In this document: positions 27,101 through 36,335 of the stretch, one piece after another
Layout of the letters: each line of letters opens with the position of its first letter
Numbering within the stretch: the stretch's first letter is position 1
The notes under the pieces: generated by a model
The model's database searches: none
Told to the model about the DNA's origin: nothing
Seen by the model: the letters and a program-made list of their open reading frames with translations, nothing else
Translations under genes and position numbers: made by a program
NCBI GenBank assembly: GCA_026129185.1
Contig: JAHCIO010000010.1
Span: 1-64,000 of the forward strand
Length of the DNA: 64,000 bases
Direction of reading: 5' to 3'
Source of the DNA: Promineifilum sp019695075
Lineage (GTDB): Bacteria; Chloroflexota; Anaerolineae; Promineifilales; Promineifilaceae

Positions 27101-30097
27101 ATGATCCCCCACTACCTCAGCCTGACCAACTTCCTGTCCTACCGCGATACGGCCGCCCTTGACCTGAGCGGCGTCCATCTGGCCTGCATTTCCGGGCTAA
27201 ACGGCGCGGGCAAGTCGAGCCTGCTGGACGGCATCACCTGGGCGCTTTTCGGCCGTGGACGCTCCGGCGACGACAATGTTGTCAACCGCATCGCCGCCGG
27301 CAACGGCAAGGCTGCCGAGGTGACCTTCATCTTCGAGTTGGAGGGGGCCATCTACCGTGTCATCCGCCGCAAGACCGTCGGCAAGACGACGCAGCTGGAA
27401 TTGCACGTCCGCGGCGAGGAAGGCGGCCAGCCGCGCTGGCGCACGCTGACCCAGTCCGGCGTCCGCGAGACGCAGCGGGCCATCGAAGAACTGCTGCGGA
27501 TGCAGTACGACATCTTCACCAATGCCAGCTTCCTGCTGCAAGGGCAGGCCGACGAGTTCACCACCAAGACGCCTAACCGGCGCAAGGAAATCCTGGCCGA
27601 CATCCTCGGCGTCAACCGCTGGGACGCCTACAAGGCGTTGGCCGGCGAGCGACGCAAGGCGGCCGAGAATGAGGAGAAGGTCATCGATCGCCGTCTGGCC
27701 GACATCGACGCCGAACTGGCCCAGGAGGGCGAGCGCCGCCGCGAACTGGAGGTGGCCGAGACGTATGAGCAGGCTGTCGCCATCCAGCAGGCGGCTCAGG
27801 ATACCCTGGTGGCCACTTTGCGCGAGAAGCGCGCCCTCATCGAGCAGCAGCGCCAGCAGTTGGCGCGGATGGTCGCCGAACTGGAGCGGACGCAGGCAGA
27901 GGTGCGCCGCCTGGCGGGCGACATCGCCCCGCGCCGCGCTGAACTGGACAGTCAACGCGCCCTGATCGAGCGCGCCCCGGCCATCACCGCCGCCCATGCG
28001 GCGTATCAGCAGAGCGCGGCCGAACTGGCGACGTGGCAGAAGCGCGCCGACGAGGCCAATGCCCTGCTGCGTGAGCGCCAGCCGTTCGAGTTGGCCATCG
28101 CCAAAGCGCGCACGGCGCTGGAGGAGCGGGTGCAGACCCTCGCCGTCCAGGAGGCAGCCGCGGCCGGCGATTTGGCCGACCGGCAGCGCATCGCCGGCGA
28201 ATTGACTGAGCACCGCGACCGGCTGGCCGCGGTCGAGGTTGAGTTGACCGCGCTGGGTGAGCAGCAGGTCGCCTGGCAGGCCGCTCGCGACCGCCTGAAG
28301 ACGGCCGAGGGCGACAGCGCTCTGTGGCAGCTGGAGCATGACCAGTTGGCCGCGCAGGCCGAGGAAGCCGAGCGCGGACGCGCCCAGCGCGAGATGATCG
28401 CCGACAGTCACGCCCAGGCCCAGCGGCGGCTCGACGCGGCCCAGGACATCCTGACTACGCTGGCCGCGCACGAGGAACGCCGGATCGACATGGCCAGGGA
28501 ACGCGCCCAGTTGAATGGCGAGTTGGACGCGCTGCGGCGCGCGGGCGAGGAGCGCAACGAGCGCATCGAACGCCTGCGTGTGGACGAGGCCACCGGCGAG
28601 TGCCCTATTTGCGGCCAGCCGCTGACCGAGGAGCATCGCGCGTCGGTGCTTAAGGATTTGGAGGACGAGCGTGAGGCGTCGCGGGCGCGCTACCGGGAGG
28701 TGCAGGCGCGGCTGCAAGCGCTGGACAAGGACGAGGCGATGATCAGCGCGGAGACGAAGCGCCGGCCGCAACACGAGAAGGAACGCGATACGCAGCAGCG
28801 CAGCCTGGCCAACTACGCCGGCCAGTTGGCCCATATCGACGAGCGCTTGAGCAGCTGGACGAGCAGCCGCGGGCGCGACCGGTTGACGGAACTGGGGGCT
28901 TTGCTGGCGTCGACCGACGTGGCCGCCCTACGGGCCGAGGAAGCGCGCTTGCGCCCGGTTGCGGAAGACCTGCGCCAGAAGACCCGCGCGCAGCAATTGC
29001 TCATGGCCGACATTCGCGGGTTGGAGACGCGCTGCGAACAACTAGACAAGGCGGCGCAACAGTGGGCACAGACGGGCCGCCCGGCGCTGCTGGCCGCCCG
29101 CCGCGACCTGGCGGAGGAGCGCTACGCCGCCGACGCCCAGGCCAGACTGGCCGCGGTCAACGAGCGGCTGGCGGCCGTGGGTTACGACGCCGATGCCCAT
29201 GCCGCCACGCGCAACCGGCTGGCCGAACAGAGCGCTGCGCCGGAGGAGTACCAGGCCCTGCAACGCGCCGAGGCGACCATCAAGGCGCTGGCCGACGGCC
29301 TGGCCGAACTGGAGCGACGGCGCGAGGAGCAGGCGGAGCGCGCGGCCGATCTGGAGGCGCAACACGCGAGCCTGTCGGCGTTGTTGCGCGACGCGCAGAC
29401 CGGCGTCACCGACCTGCGCGCGGCCGAGGCCGAACTGGCCCGCCTGCGCGACGAGCAGGCCAGAGCTATCCGCGCCACCAGCGCCGCCCGCCAGAAGGTC
29501 GAGGTGCTGGCCGACCTGCGCCGCGTGCAGAAAGACATGCGTGCCGAGCGGCAGGCCGTTGGTGGCCGGATCGGACTGTTACGCCAGTTGGAGGACGCTT
29601 GCGGACGGAACGGCGTCCAGGCGTTGCTCATTGAGACGGCCCTGCCGGAGATCGAGGAGCACGCCAACGAGCTACTCTATCGCCTCTCCGGCGGCGAGAT
29701 GCGCGTTCGCTTCGACACGCAGCGCGACCGCAAGTCCGATGGCGGCCAGATCGAGACGTTGGACATCAAAATCTCCGACAACAGCGGCGAGCGCCCCTAC
29801 GAGAACTACAGCGGCGGCGAGAAGTTTCGCGTCAACTTTGCCATTCGCCTGGCCCTGTCGCAGGTGTTGGCCCGCCGGGCCGGGGCGCGCTTGCAGACGC
29901 TGGTCATTGACGAGGGCTTCGGCAGCCAGGACCCGGAGGGGCGGCAGCGCCTGGTCGAGGCCATCAACGCCGTCCAGCCGGAATTCGCCTGCATTCTGGT
30001 CATCACCCACATCGACGAGCTGCGCGACAAGTTTCCGGCGCGGATCGAGGTGGAGAAGACGCCGGCGGGGTCGCGGTTGGAACTGGTGTCTGTCTAA
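27101..30097 (+). CDS. sbcC: SbcC/Rad50-type SMC-like ATPase
   Basis: A 998-residue ATPase partner of SbcD. The N-terminal ATPase half has Walker A GLNGAGKSS (about 33-41) and a Q-loop segment (FLLQGQADEFTTKTP). Two long coiled coils (about 185-490 and 520-850) flank the zinc-hook motif CPIC (Cys501 and Cys504) used for dimerisation. The C-terminal half has the signature NYSGGEKFRVNFA and Walker B TLVIDEGFGSQD. Full length and intact. Its stop overlaps that of the convergent TetR gene in a shared CTAA. Confidence 0.95.
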   Translation: MIPHYLSLTNFLSYRDTAALDLSGVHLACISGLNGAGKSSLLDGITWALFGRGRSGDDNVVNRIAAGNGKAAEVTFIFELEGAIYRVIRRKTVGKTTQLELHVRGEEGGQPRWRTLTQSGVRETQRAIEELLRMQYDIFTNASFLLQGQADEFTTKTPNRRKEILADILGVNRWDAYKALAGERRKAAENEEKVIDRRLADIDAELAQEGERRRELEVAETYEQAVAIQQAAQDTLVATLREKRALIEQQRQQLARMVAELERTQAEVRRLAGDIAPRRAELDSQRALIERAPAITAAHAAYQQSAAELATWQKRADEANALLRERQPFELAIAKARTALEERVQTLAVQEAAAAGDLADRQRIAGELTEHRDRLAAVEVELTALGEQQVAWQAARDRLKTAEGDSALWQLEHDQLAAQAEEAERGRAQREMIADSHAQAQRRLDAAQDILTTLAAHEERRIDMARERAQLNGELDALRRAGEERNERIERLRVDEATGECPICGQPLTEEHRASVLKDLEDEREASRARYREVQARLQALDKDEAMISAETKRRPQHEKERDTQQRSLANYAGQLAHIDERLSSWTSSRGRDRLTELGALLASTDVAALRAEEARLRPVAEDLRQKTRAQQLLMADIRGLETRCEQLDKAAQQWAQTGRPALLAARRDLAEERYAADAQARLAAVNERLAAVGYDADAHAATRNRLAEQSAAPEEYQALQRAEATIKALADGLAELERRREEQAERAADLEAQHASLSALLRDAQTGVTDLRAAEAELARLRDEQARAIRATSAARQKVEVLADLRRVQKDMRAERQAVGGRIGLLRQLEDACGRNGVQALLIETALPEIEEHANELLYRLSGGEMRVRFDTQRDRKSDGGQIETLDIKISDNSGERPYENYSGGEKFRVNFAIRLALSQVLARRAGARLQTLVIDEGFGSQDPEGRQRLVEAINAVQPEFACILVITHIDELRDKFPARIEVEKTPAGSRLELVSV

Positions 30098-30720
30098 GGG
30101 TTGGGGGTATATAGGTAGCCGGCGGCGCGCAGGCCGAACTGGACCATGTCGCGCACGGCCACCGAGCGCTCCTGCTCGGCCAGCGGCGAGGCGAGCAGAT
30201 TGTAGACGATCTCGTCGAACGCGCCGACGAGGGCTTCGGCCGTCCGGCGTGTGTTCTGGGCTTCTATCTGGCGGCGATCCAGGGCGGCCGTCAGCGCCCG
30301 TTGCCAGGCGCGCACCAGCTTCTCGCGGTACTCCGCCCGCCGCTCGCTCAGCGACGGCACCGACCCCATCCCGCCGACTAGCAGCAGTTGCACCACGGCC
30401 GGCTCATAGAAGGCGACGTTGACGTAGGCCTGCACCGCCGACTCCAACTGGGCGGGGAAGGACGTGCGACTGACGAGCGCCTGGTCGATGGCTTGCAGCA
30501 GGAAGGCGGCTGTCTCCTCGAAGAGGTGGACGAAGAGCGTCTCCTTGTCGGGGAAGTAGAAGTAGAACGTGCCGATGGCGACGTCGGCCTCGGCCACGAT
30601 GTCGCGGACAGTGGCCGCGTGGTATCCTTTCTCGGCAAAGACGCGCACGGCGGCTTGCATCATGGCCGTGCGTTTGGCATCCTTCTTCTGACGGGTCTTG
30701 TCGGTGCTGCGGTAGGGCAT
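30094..30720 (-). CDS. TetR-family regulator
   Basis: A 208-residue one-component repressor. The N-terminal HTH (about 20-65: AKRTAMMQAAVRVFAEKGYHAATVRDIVAEADVAIGTFYFYF split in the usual helices) is clear and the remaining helical domain is ligand-binding and variable. The lysine/arginine-rich start (MPYRSTDKTRQKKD) supports the ATG at 30720. It is divergent from the MocR-type regulator with only 43 bases between, so it probably regulates itself and perhaps that gene. The ligand is unknown. Confidence 0.9.
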   Translation of the reverse strand: MPYRSTDKTRQKKDAKRTAMMQAAVRVFAEKGYHAATVRDIVAEADVAIGTFYFYFPDKETLFVHLFEETAAFLLQAIDQALVSRTSFPAQLESAVQAYVNVAFYEPAVVQLLLVGGMGSVPSLSERRAEYREKLVRAWQRALTAALDRRQIEAQNTRRTAEALVGAFDEIVYNLLASPLAEQERSVAVRDMVQFGLRAAGYLYTPNP

Positions 30721-30763
30721 ACTGATCGCCGCTATCTTACCGACATCTCGAGGAGGCCGCAAC

Positions 30764-32242
30764 GTGATCCGGCTGACCGTGGATTCCAACAACGCCGATG
30801 CCGCCTACCGGCAGGTCTATCGCCAGCTGCGGGCGGCCATTCTGTCGGGCGAATTGCCGCCGGGCAGTCGCTTGCCGGCGACGCGCGCCCTGGCCCGTGC
30901 TAGTGGCATCGCCCGTGTCACCGTCGTCGAGGCCTACCGGCAGCTAGAGGCCGAGGGCTTCACCGAAAGCCGCGTCGGCGCGGGGACGTTTGTCGCCGCT
31001 GGCGTGGTCGCCGTTGGCGGAGTCGCCGTTGGCGGGGTCGCCGCGCCCGGCGACGGCGCCGCCAGCTTCCACCCGGCGCTGACGGAGTGGGGCCGGCGCG
31101 CGGTCGAGGTCGGCCATTCCGCGCCGCCGCCCGATGGCGGCCGGCCGGAGATCGATTTCGGTCTGGGCCGCGCCTTCGCCGAGTTGTTCCCCTACGACGT
31201 CTGGCGGCGGCTACTGGCCCGCTACCTGTCCACCGACGATGCCATGCTCTCCCGCTATGGCTCGCCGGCCGGCTTCTTCCCCCTGCGGCAGGCTGTGGCC
31301 GACTACCTGGGGCGTGCGCGGGGCGTGCGCTGCGCCGCCGAGCAGGTGGTCATCGTCAGCGGCGCGCAGCAGGCGCTCGACATCCTCGCCCGCCTGCTGC
31401 TGAACCCCGGCGAGGAGGTCGTCGTCGAGACGCCCGGTTATCGCGATGCCTTCACCCTCTTCCGGCTGCATGGGGCGCGGCTGGTGGGCCTGCCCGTCGA
31501 CGAGGAAGGGCTACCCGTCGACCGCATCCCCGCCGACTGCCGGGCACGTCTGGCCTTCGTCACCCCGACGCACCAGTTCCCCAAGGGGGGCACGATGCCG
31601 CTGGCCCGCCGCGTGGCTCTGCTGGCCTGGGCGCGGGCGCGTGGGGCGCTGATCATCGAGGACGATTACGACGGCGACCTACGCTACGATGGCCACTCGC
31701 TGGCGGCGCTGCAAGGGGTGGATACGGACGGCCGGGTGGTCTATCTGGGTACCTTTTCCAAAGTGCTCTTCCCGGCGCTGCGGCTGGGCTATCTGGTGTT
31801 GCCGCCACCGCTGGTGACGCCTTTCGTCCGCGCCAAGGACCTTGTCGACCGCGGCGCGCCGACGCTGACGCAGGCGGCCGTGGCCGACTTCATCGCCGAG
31901 GGGCACTTCGAGCGCCATCTGCGCCACCTGCGCCGCCTCTATGGCCAGCGGCGGGCGATGCTGGGCGCGGCGCTGACGGCTCGGCTGGGCGCGCGGGTAC
32001 GCTTCTCGCCCCTGGCGGCCGGGCTGCACGTGATGGTTTTCCCGGAGGCGGGCGTCGATGAAGCCCGGCTGGTGCGCGAGGCGGCGGCGCGGGGCGTCCG
32101 CGTCCATCCCGGCGCGCCCTACCATCTGGAACGGCCCGCGCCGCCATCGATCCTGCTCGGCTTCAGCGGCCTGAGCGAGGCGGAGATCATCGAGGGCGTG
32201 CGCCGGCTGGCCGAAGCCTGGCCGGCGGCCGAGGGGGTCTAG
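30764..32242 (+). CDS. MocR/PdxR-type GntR regulator with aminotransferase domain
   Basis: A 492-residue fusion of an N-terminal GntR winged helix (about 1-75; LPPGSRLPATRALARASGIARVTVVEAYRQLEAEGF) with a fold-type I PLP domain (about 125-490). The PLP Lys lies in LGTFSKVLFPALRLGYL; the segment IIEDDYDGDLRYDG carries the PLP-ring Asp. The linker contains direct repeats of VAVGG. Such proteins often control vitamin B6 or amino-acid metabolism genes; the target here is unknown. Start: GTG at 30764 behind a strong GAGGAGG. Converges with ogt. Confidence 0.93.
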   Translation: MIRLTVDSNNADAAYRQVYRQLRAAILSGELPPGSRLPATRALARASGIARVTVVEAYRQLEAEGFTESRVGAGTFVAAGVVAVGGVAVGGVAAPGDGAASFHPALTEWGRRAVEVGHSAPPPDGGRPEIDFGLGRAFAELFPYDVWRRLLARYLSTDDAMLSRYGSPAGFFPLRQAVADYLGRARGVRCAAEQVVIVSGAQQALDILARLLLNPGEEVVVETPGYRDAFTLFRLHGARLVGLPVDEEGLPVDRIPADCRARLAFVTPTHQFPKGGTMPLARRVALLAWARARGALIIEDDYDGDLRYDGHSLAALQGVDTDGRVVYLGTFSKVLFPALRLGYLVLPPPLVTPFVRAKDLVDRGAPTLTQAAVADFIAEGHFERHLRHLRRLYGQRRAMLGAALTARLGARVRFSPLAAGLHVMVFPEAGVDEARLVREAAARGVRVHPGAPYHLERPAPPSILLGFSGLSEAEIIEGVRRLAEAWPAAEGV

Positions 32243-32249
32243 CGCCGCG

Positions 32250-32768
32250 CTAGACCAACCAACTCCCTTCCAGCCGCAGCAGCCACGCCTTCGTCTCCAG
32301 GCCGCCGCGCGCGCCGTAGCCGTGGAGCTTGCCGTCTGTGCCCAGGATGCGGTGGCAGGGGATGACGATGGGAATGGGGTTGTTGGCGTTGGCCTGACCG
32401 ACGGCGCGAACGGCCCCCGGCCGGCCCATCTCCGCGGCGATGGCCCCGTAGCTGCTCGTCCGGCCGTAGGCCACGGCATAGACGCGCGTCAGCACCTCCC
32501 GCGCGAAGGGTGTCAGCGCCGGCCAGGGCAGGGGCAGGTCGAACACTTGCCGCTCGCCGCGCAAATACTCGTCCAACTGCGCCAGCGCGGCGACGACGAT
32601 TGGCCCCGGTGGGGCGGCCATGTCCAGCGCCTCATCGGTCAGGCGGCCGGCGTCGGCGGCCAGGCGCGTCGGGTCGTCCCACAGGCTGACGGCCAGCAGA
32701 GCGCTGTCGGCGGCCGCGGCCCAGATCGTGCCGATGGGGGTGTCGTCCAATCGTCCGAGTGTCAGCAT
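32250..32768 (-). CDS. ogt: Methylated-DNA--protein-cysteine methyltransferase
   Basis: A 172-residue O6-alkylguanine-DNA alkyltransferase that repairs O6-alkylguanine by suicidal transfer to Cys138 in PIPIVIPCHRILG. The HTH (SSYGAIAAEMGRPGAVRAVGQANANNP) with the arginine finger and asparagine hinge precedes it. The start was set at ATG 32768, since the longer frame reads into the upstream gene. It is the last gene of a minus-strand run ppaC - trmH-like - ogt, 10 bases after its neighbour. Confidence 0.94.
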   Translation of the reverse strand: MLTLGRLDDTPIGTIWAAAADSALLAVSLWDDPTRLAADAGRLTDEALDMAAPPGPIVVAALAQLDEYLRGERQVFDLPLPWPALTPFAREVLTRVYAVAYGRTSSYGAIAAEMGRPGAVRAVGQANANNPIPIVIPCHRILGTDGKLHGYGARGGLETKAWLLRLEGSWLV

Positions 32769-32778
32769 AGCTAACTCC

Positions 32779-33456
32779 TTAGCGCGCGGCCACCGGCGCC
32801 GCGGCAAAACGCAAGTGATAGACGGCGATGCCGAAGGCGACGGCCACATTGAGCGACGACTTGCCGCCGCGCATGGGCAGACTGAACACGCCGTCGCACA
32901 GGGCCAGCAGGCCGGGATCGACGCCGGCTCGCTCGTTGCCGACGACGAGGGCCAGGGGGGCGTCCGGCGGCCCGGCGTCGTAGAGCGACGGTTGTAGCGA
33001 GGCTTCGGCCGTCCGCTCCAGCGCCCATAAACAAAAACCCTCGTCCCTCAGCCGCGCCGCCGCGTCGAGGCTGTTGCGGTGGTACGTCCACGGCATAGTC
33101 AGGTGCGCGCCGAGGGCCGCCTTGGCCAGGCGGGGGTGCTCCGGCGTGGCCGAGATGCCGGCCAGGTGCAGGTGGTCGAGGCCGGCGCCGTCGGCGGTGC
33201 GGAACATCGAGCCGATGTTGTGGATGCTGCGGATGTTGTCCAGCAGAGCCACAAGGCGGACGCTCGTCGCGCCATCGACCGGCGGAAGGAGCGACCGGGC
33301 CACCGTCGGCAGCGGCGCCACGGCGGCGATGACGGCCACCGGCCCGCGGCAGCGCGGGCAGACCACCCTTGACTCAACCACCGCGACCTCAACCGGAAAG
33401 CGCAGCCGGCAGGCGTCGTCGCCGCACTGCACGAAGACGAAGCCGGAGCTTATCAC
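32779..33456 (-). CDS. SPOUT/TrmH-family RNA 2'-O-methyltransferase with zinc ribbon
   Basis: A 225-residue protein: an N-terminal four-cysteine zinc ribbon (Cys11, Cys16, Cys33, Cys36) precedes a SpoU/TrmH methyltransferase domain. SPOUT motifs: 1, NIRSIHNIGSMFRTADGAG; 2, ALVVGNERAGV; 3, LPMRGGKSSLNVAVAFGIAVY. It should methylate the ribose of a tRNA or rRNA nucleotide using SAM; the target is unknown. The zinc ribbon is an unusual addition and may contribute to RNA binding. Spacings of 9 bases to ppaC and 10 to ogt indicate an operon. Confidence 0.9.
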   Translation of the reverse strand: MISSGFVFVQCGDDACRLRFPVEVAVVESRVVCPRCRGPVAVIAAVAPLPTVARSLLPPVDGATSVRLVALLDNIRSIHNIGSMFRTADGAGLDHLHLAGISATPEHPRLAKAALGAHLTMPWTYHRNSLDAAARLRDEGFCLWALERTAEASLQPSLYDAGPPDAPLALVVGNERAGVDPGLLALCDGVFSLPMRGGKSSLNVAVAFGIAVYHLRFAAAPVAAR

Positions 33457-33465
33457 CGCGCGACC

Positions 33466-34818
33466 CTATTCCAGCGCGCTCAGCAACGCCGGCAAGAGTT
33501 GCTTCTTGCGCGAGACGACGCCCTGAGCGCGCAGCGTGCCGTCGGGCAGCTTGGCATAGGGTAGACCGCCCAACCCCGGAACGTCGGACGTCAGCACCAG
33601 CCGGCTCGACCCGCGTACCACGTCGGTGACCATCAGCATGGCAAAGCTCAGCCCCTTGGCGTCGCGCAGCTTGATGAGCGCGTCGCGCAGCCGCTCCAGG
33701 TGCTCGTCTAGTTCCACGAGCGAGGTCACTTCGACCTGGGCGACACCGAAGCTCAGGCCGCTGGACTCGTAGAGCTTTAGGTCGGCGTTGACGATGTCCT
33801 CCGGTTTGCGCGTGGCCAGGCCCGCGCCGGAAGCGATGACCTTCTCGCCGTAGCTCTGCACCGTCTCTCCGGCCAGCGGCGAGCCGACGACGAATGACCA
33901 GCGCGCCAGCCGTTCGGCGGCCTCGTGGTCGCGCGGCGTGGTTGTTGGCGAGGTCAGGATGAGCGTGTCCGACAGCAGCCCGGCCAGCAGCAGCCCGGCC
34001 AACTCTGGCGGCGCGCTCAGGCCGGCGTCGTTGATGCGTTCGGAAATGAGCGTCGAGGTGCTGCCGACGACATCGACAGTGAAGCGGATGGGCGTGCGCG
34101 TCGAGGGGTTGCCCAGGCGATGATGATCGACGATCTCGATGATGTCGGCCTCGTCGATGGAGCCGATGGCCTGGCCCGGCTCGTTGTGGTCAACGAGGAT
34201 GACTTGCAGGCGGGGCGGGTTGAGCGCCTCGCGCTGGCGGCAGATGCCGACGTAGCGGCCGTTGTCGTCCACCACCCAGAACTCGTTGCGCTCCTCGCGC
34301 ATGATGCGGTTGAGCGCGTCGCGGACGCGCCCGCCGGCCTGGAATTGGGGCACGGTGTCGTCGCAGGCCTCGCGGCCGGGCATATCCATCAGTTCGCCAA
34401 TACGCATTTCCTCGCGCCGCGGGTGGGAGCCGACCGTGCGGCTGAGGAAGTCGAATAGGCTGATGACTGTCACCAGGCCGAAGGGCTTGCCCTCGCTATC
34501 CACAATGGGGGCCACGCCGCCGGTGCGGTTGGCGATAGACCAGACCTCCCGCAGGGGGTGATCGGGCGCGGCGGTGTTGAGGCGGTGGGAGATAGTCTCG
34601 AACCGGGGCGAGGCGTCGGTCAGCAGCGCCGGCGGCTCGATGCCCAGGTGGTTAATCACCCAGCTCGTCTGCGGGTTCAGGTGGCCGGCGCGGGCGGCGA
34701 TGGCGTTCTGGCCCTGGTCTTGCAGCAGCCAGGCGTAGCCCATGGCCGCGGCGATGGAGTCGGTGTCGGGGTTGACGTGGCCGACGACGTAGATGGCGTT
34801 GTTCTTCTTGCCGTTCAT
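33466..34818 (-). CDS. ppaC: Family II Mn-dependent inorganic pyrophosphatase with CBS domains
   Basis: A 450-residue CBS-type family II pyrophosphatase, hydrolysing PPi to phosphate and probably regulated by adenine nucleotides. The DHH domain motifs are VVGHVNPDTDS near the N-terminus and EIVDHHRLG after the insertion. Two CBS domains (about 70-120 and 165-215; VAPIVDSEGKPFGLVT, EFWVVDDNGRYVGI) sit inside the DHH domain without the DRTGG domain found in longer forms. The DHHA2 domain with its SRKK substrate-binding motif (VVSRKKQLLP) is at the C-terminus. First gene of a three-gene minus-strand operon. Confidence 0.95.
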   Translation of the reverse strand: MNGKKNNAIYVVGHVNPDTDSIAAAMGYAWLLQDQGQNAIAARAGHLNPQTSWVINHLGIEPPALLTDASPRFETISHRLNTAAPDHPLREVWSIANRTGGVAPIVDSEGKPFGLVTVISLFDFLSRTVGSHPRREEMRIGELMDMPGREACDDTVPQFQAGGRVRDALNRIMREERNEFWVVDDNGRYVGICRQREALNPPRLQVILVDHNEPGQAIGSIDEADIIEIVDHHRLGNPSTRTPIRFTVDVVGSTSTLISERINDAGLSAPPELAGLLLAGLLSDTLILTSPTTTPRDHEAAERLARWSFVVGSPLAGETVQSYGEKVIASGAGLATRKPEDIVNADLKLYESSGLSFGVAQVEVTSLVELDEHLERLRDALIKLRDAKGLSFAMLMVTDVVRGSSRLVLTSDVPGLGGLPYAKLPDGTLRAQGVVSRKKQLLPALLSALE

Positions 34819-34990
34819 ACCTTCACGTTCCGGATGATTGATGACACAGTCGCGCCCTTCGCGCGACCGTGGAGAGTCTAGCGGGCGTGCCTTACGACTT
34901 TGCTAACAGGGAGTCTAGCACATTGTGGGGCGAACGGGCAGACGGAAAGGGCCGCGGGCGTGGCCGGTCGTGGGCTGGGGCGCGACGGCC

Positions 34991-35055
34991 GCGGAGGGCG
35001 GACACATTGATGTCGGCCCTCCGCGACCCGTGGGCCACGCGGCTTGTGGCCCACG
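34991..35055. terminator. Two adjacent strong hairpins
   Basis: Hairpin 1 pairs GCGGAGGGC (34991-34999) with GCCCTCCGC (35016-35024). Hairpin 2 pairs CGTGGGCCAC (35029-35038) with GTGGCCCACG (35046-35055). They lie just beyond the 3' end of the minus-strand baeRF gene and may end its transcript before ppaC, although no T-tract follows. The rest of 34819-35069 shows no gene. Confidence 0.55.
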
Positions 35056-35069
35056 TGGCGCGTGGGGGG

Positions 35070-36164
35070 TCAGTTGATGGGGTAGTATAGTTGCGCCAGG
35101 ATACCGCCGGCGGCCTGGGCCGCGTCGGCCGCCTCGCCGTGGAGGAATTCCACGGTCGCGCCGGCGCGCACGGCCTGCAACAGGATCGGCTCGGCGGTGT
35201 CGGCCGGGGCGGGGTAGGGCAGGGCGATGAGCCGTACCGCGCCACGTTCCAGGGCGCGGCCCACGGCGGTGAAGCCCTTGGCCCCGCGCCCGCGCGCCCG
35301 CGCCTGGTCGATGACCTCGGCCACCAGCGCCGCCTCGTGGTCGCGCTCGCCCTGTTCGGCCGCGCCGGCAATGCGGGCCGCGACTTCGTGCGCCGGCAGG
35401 TCGATGGGAATAGGCAGGACGGCGATGACCTTCTCCTGCACCGCCGGGTGCAGTTGGGCCAGAACGGCATTGGCGATCTCCTGGTTGCCGCCCAGGATGA
35501 TCCGCTCGGCATCGGGCGTCTTCAGGAAGTACTTGTCGGCCTCGGCGGCCACGCCGCGGACGAAGCGGCGGGTCAGTTCGTCCGCGCGCGAGGCGATGTT
35601 GGCCGAGTCGGCCGATTTGCGCATCGGGCGCAGCGACGCCTGGTCGGAGACGATTGTTGTATCGCCGGCCGAGCGGCTGAGGGCGACGCGCAGCAGGCGG
35701 GCCTGGTCTTCGGCGAAGAGGGCGACGAAGTGCTGCTCGTATTCGTCCGCGGCCCAGAGGAATTCCTGGATGTGGGGCTTGCCGTAGTAGTAGGCGTTGT
35801 CCAGCCGCACGGGCAGTTCAAAGCTATAGGCGCTGCCGGGGCTGATGAACAGGGCCAGCGACTTGCCCTCTGTCCGGTAGGCGGACATGTACTTGTCCAA
35901 CCGCTTGCGCGTTCGCGCCCAGGCTTTGTCCGGCGAAACGTCGCTCAGGCGGACGTTCTTCCATTGCTTGCTCTGGACGGGGTCGAGGTTGGCTTCGACC
36001 TCGGCCACGGCGTTGCGCAAGAAGACACGCCAGGCGGGCGTCTGGCTCTGGTTGGCCGGGTGGCTGGGGTCAGTCAGCAGGTACAGCGTCAGGTAGGACT
36101 CCTCGGCGTGATTGGCGGCGTAATCGGCGAAAGCACGCAGGTCGTCGAGCAATTGTCGGATCAT
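35070..36164 (-). CDS. baeRF-type (bacterial eRF1/Vms1-like) protein
   Basis: A 364-residue protein of the bacterial archaeo-eukaryotic release-factor-like families. The N-terminal part (about 1-150) has the characteristic LALFISPGSAYSFELPV and PHIQEFLWAADEYEQHFVALFAEDQARLLRV; the C-terminal half has helical and eL30-like portions (EPILLQAVRAGATVEFLHG). Related proteins are proposed to act in ribosome quality control or peptidyl-tRNA hydrolysis; no GGQ loop is visible. Start: ATG at 36164, preceded by GAGGAG; the longer open frame upstream is antisense to the glycosyltransferase gene. Confidence 0.75.
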   Translation of the reverse strand: MIRQLLDDLRAFADYAANHAEESYLTLYLLTDPSHPANQSQTPAWRVFLRNAVAEVEANLDPVQSKQWKNVRLSDVSPDKAWARTRKRLDKYMSAYRTEGKSLALFISPGSAYSFELPVRLDNAYYYGKPHIQEFLWAADEYEQHFVALFAEDQARLLRVALSRSAGDTTIVSDQASLRPMRKSADSANIASRADELTRRFVRGVAAEADKYFLKTPDAERIILGGNQEIANAVLAQLHPAVQEKVIAVLPIPIDLPAHEVAARIAGAAEQGERDHEAALVAEVIDQARARGRGAKGFTAVGRALERGAVRLIALPYPAPADTAEPILLQAVRAGATVEFLHGEAADAAQAAGGILAQLYYPIN

Positions 36165-36335
36165 GGTAGCAGTGTGTTCTCCTCGATGCCGGCCCCAGCG
36201 CGACCGCACCGGAGCCTGAATTTGCATGTGATGCAGAGTCGGGCCAGAGCATATCATACTTTTGGCGCGGGCGCGATCTGCCGCGAAAGCTGCACGTGAC
36301 CGCGAAATCGCCCCGTTTGAGATACAATCCGGGGT

